Assembly (NCBI GenBank): GCA_002420235.1
Contig: DIHQ01000122.1
Coordinates: 1,246-13,224 of the forward strand
DNA length: 11,979 nucleotides
Direction: 5' to 3'
Origin: Flavobacteriales bacterium UBA5692
GTDB taxonomy: Bacteria; Bacteroidota; Bacteroidia; Flavobacteriales_D; Sanyastnellaceae
Under the pieces are notes generated by a model. The model worked only from the letters and a program-made list of their open reading frames with translations. It had not been told where the DNA came from and searched no databases. Shown in pieces: positions 1 through 6,429 of this stretch (positions are counted from its first letter, which is position 1; every line of letters starts with the position of its first letter). The translations under genes and the position numbers were made by a program.

Positions 1-342
1 GGCCATTACAAAGGCATTGATCAACGCCTGAGAGATAATGTGGTCACGCTCGAATTATCCATAGGTGACTATGTGCTGTCTGGCGGTGAGCTAGCTGCGG
101 CAGTTTTGACCGACGCTGTTGTACGCCTTTTACCCGGTGCCATCGGAGATGAACAAAGTGCTCTAACCGACAGTTTTCAGGACATGGTTTTAGCACCACC
201 GGTATACACTCGACCAGCTAATTACAATGGCTGGGAAGTTCCAGAAATTTTGAGATCAGGTGACCACGCAGCTATCGAGAAATGGATGGAGGAGCAGGCT
301 TTTCAACGCACAAAAACACGAAGGCCAGATTTACTCAAATAA
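1..342 (+). CDS. trmD: tRNA (guanine-N1-)-methyltransferase TrmD, C-terminal part (5' end outside window)
   Basis: TrmD methylates G37 of tRNAs (m1G37) with S-adenosylmethionine and so prevents +1 frameshifting. It is a cytoplasmic SPOUT-fold homodimer. Only the last 113 residues are present, roughly half of the usual 225-255; the frame is open to the left edge. Visible are the start of the SAM-binding trefoil knot (GHYKGIDQR, matching the family's GRYEGVDER), the very conserved SIGDYVLSGGEL loop, and TDSF, which aligns with the region holding the catalytic aspartate (EDSF in the E. coli enzyme). The C-terminal helical tRNA-binding domain follows, with YTRP, the conserved W of GWEVPEIL, SGDH and the terminal RRPDLL. 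The stop is TAA at 340-342. rplS follows 82 bp downstream, the standard order of this cluster. The family call is close to certain; nothing looks broken. Confidence 0.97.
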   Translation, partial: GHYKGIDQRLRDNVVTLELSIGDYVLSGGELAAAVLTDAVVRLLPGAIGDEQSALTDSFQDMVLAPPVYTRPANYNGWEVPEILRSGDHAAIEKWMEEQAFQRTKTRRPDLLK

Positions 343-348
343 AGATTC

Positions 349-373
349 CTGATAAGAGCTAAAATCCTATCAG
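349..373 (+). repeat. Weak inverted repeat in the trmD-rplS gap
   Basis: CTGATA (349-354) is complementary to TATCAG (368-373) with a 13-nt loop. The stem has only 6 bp and 2 GC pairs, and the T-rich stretch after it is interrupted. It could be a weak attenuator or processing site between trmD and rplS, but it may equally be chance. Confidence 0.25.
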
Positions 374-382
374 TATTATTCG

Positions 383-390
383 TAATATTG
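383..390 (+). promoter_or_regulatory. Possible Bacteroidota -7 element for rplS
   Basis: TAATATTG matches the Bacteroidota -7 consensus TAnnTTTG at 5 of 6 fixed positions and lies 34 bp before the rplS start. I see no good TTG-type -33 element at the right distance. It would give rplS a short leader of about 30 nt and a promoter separate from the upstream trmD transcript. Confidence 0.3.
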
Positions 391-424
391 CACCCCATTA
401 AACGGGAGTTGAAACACGAAGATC

Positions 425-784
425 ATGAACCGCTTAAAGGACGTCGTAAGCAAAATTATCGAAACCCCGATGTGGCCGGATTTCCATTCTGGAGACACCG
501 TGACGGTGACGATCAAAATCCGGGAAGGCAACAAAGAGCGCTTACAGAAATTTCAAGGTGTGGTCATCCAAAGAAAGGGAGAAGGCAACACCGCGACCTT
601 CACGGTACGTAAAATGGCCTCTGGCGTTGGTGTTGAGCGTGTATTCCCGATTGCATCACCACTTATTGACAACATTGAAGTCAACAAACGAGGTAAAGTG
701 CGTCGAGCCCGTATTTTTTACCTTCGCAAATTGACGGGTAAGTCGGCTCGTATTAAAGAGCGGCGAGACATTGTGAAGGAGTGA
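425..784 (+). CDS. rplS: 50S ribosomal protein L19 (bL19)
   Basis: Structural protein of the large ribosomal subunit, located at the 30S-50S interface. At 119 residues it has the usual length (about 115-120). The conserved core is present: FHSGDTVTV near residues 20-28, IREGNKERLQKFQGVVI near 32-48, FTVRKMASGVGVERVFP near 59-75, and a basic C-terminal half with KVRRARIFYLRKLTGKSARI. The start is ATG at 425; no Shine-Dalgarno motif precedes it, as is common in Bacteroidota. It follows trmD by 82 bp in the canonical rpsP-rimM-trmD-rplS order and is closed by a strong terminator beginning 20 bp after its stop. The sequence appears fully intact. Confidence 0.98.
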   Translation: MNRLKDVVSKIIETPMWPDFHSGDTVTVTIKIREGNKERLQKFQGVVIQRKGEGNTATFTVRKMASGVGVERVFPIASPLIDNIEVNKRGKVRRARIFYLRKLTGKSARIKERRDIVKE

Positions 785-803
785 AAACTGTAAAAAAATT
801 CTG

Positions 804-828
804 AAAAGGCCCACCAAGGGCCTTTTTT
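804..828 (+). terminator. Rho-independent terminator of rplS, probably bidirectional
   Basis: Stem AAAAGGCCC (804-812) pairs with GGGCCTTTT (818-826) around the 5-nt loop ACCAA. The GC-rich core is 5 bp and a run of six T follows at 823-828. Read from the other strand the stem ends in TTTT, and ftcD stops 13 bp beyond it, so one hairpin can serve both convergent transcripts. Confidence 0.88.
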
Positions 829-840
829 AGTAATTTACAA

Positions 841-2541
841 CTAAGCTGATCCGCCCAAAACGACACTCACACGGTCCAGTATACGAGCTTCCCGAGTATC
901 AATGTCAGCCCACAACGCATTTGCCTCTGCAACTGTGGCAGCGCTGTAAATCTTGTCTTCAAGGTCCTGTAAATTTACTCGAGCATTTAAGATTGCTCCT
1001 TTTACGCCGGTGCGAATCGCCATGGCTCCTACACCGACGTCCGTAATCGAATTGGGGTTACCAATCTCGGCCATTTCTTCGGCAATGGCCATGGCCTCCG
1101 TGGCCACACGTGCCACACACATCGGGATTTCGATTGCATTTTTAGTCGCATCCTGAATAGCTTTAAAGCGAGCCTTTTCCTGCTCATTTGAGCCCTTCGG
1201 CATGCCAATGGCTTCGATAATCCCATTAAAAGCATCCGTATCCGCATCCACCAGTAATTCCAATTGGTTTTGCAGTGCTATGCCCCGTGCAGCGACACTG
1301 CTAAATTCTTCCCAACGATTGTCCCAACCCCGTTTATGTGAAGATAAATTGGCTACCATGGTCGCAAGAGCAACACCCATAGTGGCCGCGTATGCCGCTA
1401 CTGAACCGCCCCCCGGTGCTGGACTTTCCGATGCCGTCTCGGAAGCGAACGCTCCGAGGGACAAATCAAGTAAAGGTGTGCTTTGTTGATCTGCAATCAT
1501 GAATTCGATAATACGCTTGTCCGGGTCGAATGATCCGAGGTCTTCCAACCCCAATGATTTGACTGCAATTTTGACTTTTTCCATGGTGTTGATACCCAAA
1601 CTGCGCTGCTGTTTGCGCAGAAAATAATCTGCAGCATCTGTCAGCACGCGAAGCGGAAGTAGCCCCACCAATTCAGAACCAGTCACTCGAATACCGCGGG
1701 CTTGGGCCTTCGCACAGGCTTCATCGAAGGCCACATGCACTGGTGTAGTCTGGATATCAGTCAAATTCAGAGAGAGCTGAGCAATGCCATATTCCTTTAT
1801 GTACCAACCAATACCCTTTACTGATTTTAGCGAACCGGGAATTCGTACCGGATTTCCGCTGGCGTCTTTTACAATTGGGCTGCCCGGTCCACCTGTGCGC
1901 TGTACTCGCCCCGATTCACGGATGTCGAACGCAATTGCATTAGCACGACGTGAACTTGTCGTATTCAGGTTGATATTGTATGCGATTAAAAAGTCCCTTG
2001 CACCAATTGCAGTGGCGCCACTTCTCTTCGTCTTTTCATTCCATACTGCCGGCCCAAAGTCCGGTGCTCCTTCTGGAGTTTCAAGTTTCGATAAGCCTTC
2101 ATATTGGCCCTTGCGGCAATGCGCGAGGTTCTTCCTTTCTACAGTCTTGGCGGCAGATTCATAAAAATATCCTGGAATGCCTAGTTCTCGGTCAAGCCGT
2201 TCGCCTAATGCATGCGCGATGGATACGCATTCATTCATTGTTACCCCACTTACAGGGACAAATGGACATACGTCTGTTGCTCCCATACGCGGATGTTCGC
2301 CCCGATGCTCACGCATATCTATTAGCTCCGCCGCCTTCTGAATTAAGCGAAAAGCCGCCTCTCCGATTACTTCCGGCGCTCCCACAAACGTTATCACCGT
2401 CCGATTGGTAGACTTACCAGCGTCAACGTCCAACAAGCGAACACCCGCTACAGATTCAACAACTTGGGACACCGCCTGTATTACTGCGGAATTACGCCCT
2501 TCTGAAATATTGGGCACGCATTCTACTATTCGTTGGATCAT
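841..2541 (-). CDS. ftcD: Bifunctional glutamate formimidoyltransferase / formimidoyltetrahydrofolate cyclodeaminase
   Basis: Last steps of histidine breakdown by the tetrahydrofolate route: the formimino group of N-formimino-glutamate passes to THF, releasing glutamate, and 5-formimino-THF is then deaminated to 5,10-methenyl-THF plus ammonia. The 566 residues hold both activities. Residues 1-180 are the formiminotransferase N-domain (ECVPNISEGR at 7-16; RGEHPRMGATD at 80-90, with H83 matching the catalytic His82 of the pig enzyme). Residues about 181-325 are its second domain (GATAIGARDFLIAYN). After a short linker, about 353-560 is the cyclodeaminase domain (SPAPGGGSVAAY at 373-384, DADTDAFN at 432-439, GNPNSITDVGVGA at 494-506). 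The length matches the fused animal-type enzyme of about 540 residues. It starts 47 bp after hutI on the same strand, so the two are probably one operon. No truncation or lost catalytic residue is visible. Confidence 0.96.
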   Translation of the reverse strand: MIQRIVECVPNISEGRNSAVIQAVSQVVESVAGVRLLDVDAGKSTNRTVITFVGAPEVIGEAAFRLIQKAAELIDMREHRGEHPRMGATDVCPFVPVSGVTMNECVSIAHALGERLDRELGIPGYFYESAAKTVERKNLAHCRKGQYEGLSKLETPEGAPDFGPAVWNEKTKRSGATAIGARDFLIAYNINLNTTSSRRANAIAFDIRESGRVQRTGGPGSPIVKDASGNPVRIPGSLKSVKGIGWYIKEYGIAQLSLNLTDIQTTPVHVAFDEACAKAQARGIRVTGSELVGLLPLRVLTDAADYFLRKQQRSLGINTMEKVKIAVKSLGLEDLGSFDPDKRIIEFMIADQQSTPLLDLSLGAFASETASESPAPGGGSVAAYAATMGVALATMVANLSSHKRGWDNRWEEFSSVAARGIALQNQLELLVDADTDAFNGIIEAIGMPKGSNEQEKARFKAIQDATKNAIEIPMCVARVATEAMAIAEEMAEIGNPNSITDVGVGAMAIRTGVKGAILNARVNLQDLEDKIYSAATVAEANALWADIDTREARILDRVSVVLGGSA

Positions 2542-2588
2542 CTTGTAAAATTACATTTCGAAAATACACGGACAGACGCGGTTTCATT

Positions 2589-3845
2589 TCAAAGATTGAC
2601 TCCATCAATGAACACCTTGTCCACCGGTTCTTTCCCAAAGTCGTAAGCAAGGTCTTCCAACCCTTGCATTGGATGTGTGACAATGACATTAGCTGCGCGC
2701 CCGCGCGCAATGACTCCGGCACGGTCTGAGCATTCCATAGCCGCAGCGCCATTAATGGTGGCAGCAGCGATGGCCTCAAGAGGATGCATTTTCATTTTCA
2801 ATATAGCCAACTGAACGACGCGACTCATGTTGCTTGATGGAGCAGAACCAGGATTGAAATCCGTTGCTAGGGCCACCGGCACACCAGCATTCACCAAATC
2901 ACCCACAGGAGTGTAGGATATACCCAAGAAATACGAACACCCTGGAAGGGATGTCGCAAAGGTGGGATTCCCAGATTCAGCGGCAAGCTGCAAAGCCGCA
3001 ATGTCCTCGCTATCCAATACCTCTAAATGGTCCACTGACAGGGCGTTTGAATTAATGCAAAGCTTTACTCCGCCTATTATATTAAATTGATTTACATGTA
3101 CTTTAGACCTAATTCCAATTGCCGAAGCGGCATCCAACAGCAATTGAGTTTCTTCCAGTCCGAAGTAACCTTTTTCGCAAAAGGCATCCACATAATCCGC
3201 GAGGCCTTCTTGAACAACCATTGGCAAAACTTTTTCAACGATGTGTTTTGTCCACGACTGGGCGGTCCAATTCCCCTTGGGAACCGCGTGACAAGCCAAA
3301 AATGTTGCTTTAATTGGAATGGAAAAATCCTCTTTCAATGCACGAATCACGCGCAGCATTTTTAATTCTGCCTCAGCATCAAGTCCATAGCCACTCTTGA
3401 TTTCAATTGATCCAGTGCCCGAATGAATGGCTTGCAGCAGACGTTTGCGTGCATCCGCGAACAAATCAGCTTCGGACATAGAACGAAGGGCACGTGCGGA
3501 ATTCAGAATACCTCCACCTTCTGCTGCGATTTCCTGGTAGCTTTTTCCTTCCAAACGACTCAAAAACTCACCCGAACGGCTGGCAGCAAAAACCAGGTGA
3601 GTGTGGCTGTCACACCAGGCTGGAAGGACATATTTTCCTTCACAATCCAACACCTCCAATCCACTCCAGTCAGCGATACCCGGAAACGAATCCATAGAAC
3701 CAAAGTCCACAATAACCCCATCTTCAATCGCAAGCCAAGCTTGCTCTAATACGGGAAAGGAACGCATCTCACCCCCTCTAAGATATGACGGGGGTGTGTC
3801 GTAAGCACCAACCAAACCTTTAATGTTCTTCCAAAGCTGTCGCAT
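2589..3845 (-). CDS. hutI: Imidazolonepropionase
   Basis: Third step of histidine degradation: a cytoplasmic metal-dependent amidohydrolase that opens 4-imidazolone-5-propionate to N-formimino-L-glutamate, the substrate of the adjacent FtcD. I chose the ATG at 3843-3845 (418 residues, usual about 400-420). The frame stays open to 4016, but that would add 57 unrelated residues lying antisense over aroC. Visible are the metal-binding DSHTHLVFAASR (79-90, H81 and H83), IKSGYGL (149-155), HAVPKG (186-191), VHVNQ (249-253, a variant of the usual HADQ), SVDHLE (270-275) and ATDFNPGSAPS (327-337, with D329 the late metal or catalytic aspartate). No Shine-Dalgarno motif precedes the start. hutH and hutU are not in the window, so the pathway is completed elsewhere or fed differently. 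Confidence 0.95.
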   Translation of the reverse strand: MRQLWKNIKGLVGAYDTPPSYLRGGEMRSFPVLEQAWLAIEDGVIVDFGSMDSFPGIADWSGLEVLDCEGKYVLPAWCDSHTHLVFAASRSGEFLSRLEGKSYQEIAAEGGGILNSARALRSMSEADLFADARKRLLQAIHSGTGSIEIKSGYGLDAEAELKMLRVIRALKEDFSIPIKATFLACHAVPKGNWTAQSWTKHIVEKVLPMVVQEGLADYVDAFCEKGYFGLEETQLLLDAASAIGIRSKVHVNQFNIIGGVKLCINSNALSVDHLEVLDSEDIAALQLAAESGNPTFATSLPGCSYFLGISYTPVGDLVNAGVPVALATDFNPGSAPSSNMSRVVQLAILKMKMHPLEAIAAATINGAAAMECSDRAGVIARGRAANVIVTHPMQGLEDLAYDFGKEPVDKVFIDGVNL

Positions 3846-3890
3846 GGCCGCAAGGTAGCAATCCCCGAGCGGCTTGCGTAAATTTGCGGG
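3846..3890. promoter_or_regulatory. 45-bp divergent hutI / aroC promoter region
   Basis: This gap must hold both divergent promoters unless they lie inside the opposing gene. On the plus strand TAAATTTG at 3879-3886 is a full match to the Bacteroidota -7 consensus TAnnTTTG and ends 4 bp before the aroC ATG, which would give a leaderless or nearly leaderless mRNA. On the minus strand a poorer TACCTTGC lies 4 bp before the hutI ATG. I see no convincing TTG-type -33 box for either. The -7 match is seen; the leaderless start is inferred. Confidence 0.5.
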
Positions 3891-4976
3891 ATGGCGGGTA
3901 ATACTTTCGGCACTTTGTTTCGGCTGACTACATTTGGTGAGTCCCACGGTAATGCCATCGGCGGCATCATTGACGGGTGCCCAGCCGGTATTGCGTTGAA
4001 TATCAGCGACATTCAATCGGAGTTAGACCGAAGACGTCCTGGACAATCTTCCCTGACCACGCCTCGAAAAGAACACGACACCGTGGAATGGCTAAGTGGT
4101 GTCTTCGAAGGAATTACAACAGGCGCACCCATCGGGTTCCTACTACGGAATGAAGATTCCAATTCCGGCGATTACGACCATCTAAAATCTGCTTTTCGTC
4201 CTTCACATGCCGATTACACTTATACAGCAAAGTATGGGCACCGCGACCACAGAGGGGGCGGACGATCTTCCGCACGGGAAACAGCCTGCCGTGTGGCCGC
4301 AGGAGCCATAGCTCGGCAGCTTCTCGCAGTTGAAGGCATCGATGTCTCGGCCTATGTTGAACGTGTAGAAAATACAGATGTCTCCTTTCCACCTCGTTAT
4401 TTTGATCGTTCAGAGATAGATATCTCACCAACCCGTTGTCCGGACCCCATTGCTGCCAAATCGATGGCTGCAATCATCGAAGCAGCCCGAATAGACGGTG
4501 ACACCGTAGGAGGCACTATTGCGTTGGTCGGGCGAGGAATACCTGTTGGGTTGGGTGAGCCGGTATTTGATAAATTCCAAGCTGTTCTTGCGCATGCCCT
4601 TTGGAGGGTTCCGGCTGTAAAATCTATGGAAATTGGTTCGGGGCTGCACGGCACTACCATGCGAGGAACGGCACACAATGACCCCATAAGAGCGAACGAG
4701 GGCGGTAAATTGTACACGGTCACCAATCACAGTGGAGGCGTGCAAGGCGGGATTACAAATGGTGAAAACCTGATAGTACGCCTGGGCTTTAAACCAGTTT
4801 CTACCCTCATGAGGCCGCAAGAATCAGTCAGTACTAGTAGCGAGTCGATTACATTGGAAGGCAAAGGACGTCACGACCCTTGCGTTCTGCCACGAGCGGT
4901 GCCGATAGTGGAGGCCATGACGCTGTTAGTATTGGCCGACCATTGGTTGATAAACCGCGTCGCGAAGCTCCCTTAA
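3891..4976 (+). CDS. aroC: Chorismate synthase
   Basis: Seventh and last step of the shikimate pathway: eliminates phosphate from 5-enolpyruvylshikimate-3-phosphate to give chorismate, using reduced FMN without net redox change. The enzyme is a cytoplasmic homotetramer. At 361 residues it has the normal length. All three family signatures are present: GESHG at 16-20, GHRDHRGGGRSSARETA at 116-132, and GRHDPCVLPRAVPIVEAM at 326-343. H19 and H106 (in RPSHAD) match the two catalytic histidines, and D329 the conserved RHDP aspartate. RRPGQS at 48-53 and SGGVQGGITNGE at 281-292 are further conserved FMN/substrate loops. The start is fixed by the typical MAGNTFGTLFR opening. It is divergent from hutI and followed after 24 bp by the symporter, the first step of a likely polycistronic run. 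Confidence 0.98.
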   Translation: MAGNTFGTLFRLTTFGESHGNAIGGIIDGCPAGIALNISDIQSELDRRRPGQSSLTTPRKEHDTVEWLSGVFEGITTGAPIGFLLRNEDSNSGDYDHLKSAFRPSHADYTYTAKYGHRDHRGGGRSSARETACRVAAGAIARQLLAVEGIDVSAYVERVENTDVSFPPRYFDRSEIDISPTRCPDPIAAKSMAAIIEAARIDGDTVGGTIALVGRGIPVGLGEPVFDKFQAVLAHALWRVPAVKSMEIGSGLHGTTMRGTAHNDPIRANEGGKLYTVTNHSGGVQGGITNGENLIVRLGFKPVSTLMRPQESVSTSSESITLEGKGRHDPCVLPRAVPIVEAMTLLVLADHWLINRVAKLP

Positions 4977-5000
4977 ATCGCGTATTTCAGGGCGTTAAGC

Positions 5001-6419
5001 ATGTACATTAGACACATGATTAAATTGGCCCTACACTGGCAAGTCATCATCGGATTGTTGCTCGGTGTCGTCTACGCGTGGTTGAGTGTAACAATGGGAT
5101 GGAACGACTTCACCCTATCCTACATTCAGCCCTTCGGTGACATTTTTATCAACCTGCTTAAACTCATTGCCGTACCTCTCGTGCTTTTCAGCATCATTAG
5201 TGGCGTCACTAGCTTGGGTAGCATTAAGAAATTGGGCCGAATGGGCATCAAGACTTTGCTCACTTACATTGCCACAACCATGGCGGCGGTGGTCATCGGT
5301 TTGGCTCTTGTCAATGTCTTCCAACCAGGCTCTGGGGCGGACGGAGAACTGTTAAAAGCCAACAGAATCCGATACGAACTTTGGCGCGACGCTAACGGCA
5401 TTCAAGTATTGGATAACATCAGTATCATTGATAACCCGGCGAATGCTGCACTGGTGCAAACCATTGCGACTGAGGAGGCCGTCTCCAGCGATTGGGTTAC
5501 CGACAAACTCAATAAGGCAACCAAAACAAAAAATTCCGGACCACTGCAGCCCCTTGTAGATGTCGTACCCAAAAACATCTTTCGTTCCCTCGTCGATATG
5601 TCCATGCTGCAAATCATATTCTTTGCCATCTTCTTCGGAATCGTTGTTGTGGGGTTGCCGGAAGAAAAAAAAGCACCTTTAACCCGCGCCGTGGATTCAT
5701 TGAATGAAGTTTTTGTCCAAATGGTATGGGTAGTCATGAAAGCCATGCCCTTTTTTGTTTTCGCTCTGATGGCTGGACAAATTGTCAAAGCAGCCGGTAC
5801 CGAACCTGAGATGTTAAAGCAACTCTTGAGCTTCCTCTTGCGGTACGGCTTGGTAGTGGTTCTCGGCTTGGCCATCATGGTGTTCATTTTCTATCCTACC
5901 CTCGTAATCTTAACCATCAAAAAATTGAGCTGGAAAAAATTTCAATCGGGTATGCGTGACGCTCAATTGACAGCATTTTCGACTTCTAGTTCAGTCGCCA
6001 CACTTCCTGTAACCATGCAGTGCGTCAATGACCATCTAGGCGTCAGCAAGCGCACCTCTTCATTTGTTTTACCTATTGGCGCCACGGTAAATATGGACGG
6101 AACAAGCATGTACCAAGCCATTGCGGTCGTTGCCCTAGCCCAATTTCATATGGTGGATTTGACCCTAAGCCAACAGGCCATTATCGTCCTCACGGCAACC
6201 CTAGCTTCTATCGGGGCGGCTGCGGTCCCTTCTGCAGGACTGGTGCTTATGATTATCGTACTCGAAAGCGTCGGGTTGAATCCGGCTTGGATCGCCTTAA
6301 TTTTCCCAATTGATCGCATCTTGGACATGTGCCGAACGGTTGTCAATGTAACGGGAGACGGTGCGGTATCCTCATTCATTGCGAACACTGAAGGTGAATT
6401 GTCTCCACCATCAGCGTGA
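5001..6419 (+). CDS. Dicarboxylate/amino acid:cation symporter (DAACS, SLC1/GltP-like)
   Basis: Inner-membrane secondary transporter, probably taking up glutamate/aspartate or C4-dicarboxylates with Na+ or H+. The 472 residues show the family's core in order: hairpin HP1 with FSTSSSVATLP (326-336), the TM7 motif NMDGTSMY (364-371), HP2 with SIGAAAVPSAGL (403-414), and TM8 DRILDMCRTVVNVTGD (438-453). D438, D442, R445, T446, N449 and D453 align at a constant offset of 48 with D390, D394, R397, T398, N401 and D405 of archaeal GltPh. The arginine favours acidic substrates. HP2 resembles eukaryotic EAAT transporters (SIGAAGIPQAG) more than GltP. An insertion of roughly 75 polar residues (about 112-190) lies between predicted TM3 and TM4. 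An internal ATG at 5016 is an alternative start. It lies 24 bp after aroC and 10 bp before the next gene. Confidence 0.94.
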   Translation: MYIRHMIKLALHWQVIIGLLLGVVYAWLSVTMGWNDFTLSYIQPFGDIFINLLKLIAVPLVLFSIISGVTSLGSIKKLGRMGIKTLLTYIATTMAAVVIGLALVNVFQPGSGADGELLKANRIRYELWRDANGIQVLDNISIIDNPANAALVQTIATEEAVSSDWVTDKLNKATKTKNSGPLQPLVDVVPKNIFRSLVDMSMLQIIFFAIFFGIVVVGLPEEKKAPLTRAVDSLNEVFVQMVWVVMKAMPFFVFALMAGQIVKAAGTEPEMLKQLLSFLLRYGLVVVLGLAIMVFIFYPTLVILTIKKLSWKKFQSGMRDAQLTAFSTSSSVATLPVTMQCVNDHLGVSKRTSSFVLPIGATVNMDGTSMYQAIAVVALAQFHMVDLTLSQQAIIVLTATLASIGAAAVPSAGLVLMIIVLESVGLNPAWIALIFPIDRILDMCRTVVNVTGDGAVSSFIANTEGELSPPSA

Positions 6420-6429
6420 ACACAAGACC

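Noticed and set aside
388..612. 74-residue plus-strand frame overlapping rplS
   Set aside because: It is an out-of-frame shadow of rplS, rich in charged residues with no family resemblance.
3846..4016. Longer hutI reading frame starting at 4016
   Set aside because: The added 57 residues do not resemble HutI, overlap the highly conserved aroC start in antisense, and are explained by a chance open frame.
5402..5887. 161-residue minus-strand reading frame
   Set aside because: It lies wholly antisense to conserved symporter codons, and its sequence has no recognisable domain.
6361..6429. Upstream start for the OmpA-family protein
   Set aside because: It lies inside the conserved end of the symporter gene and would place 23 residues ahead of a clear signal peptide.
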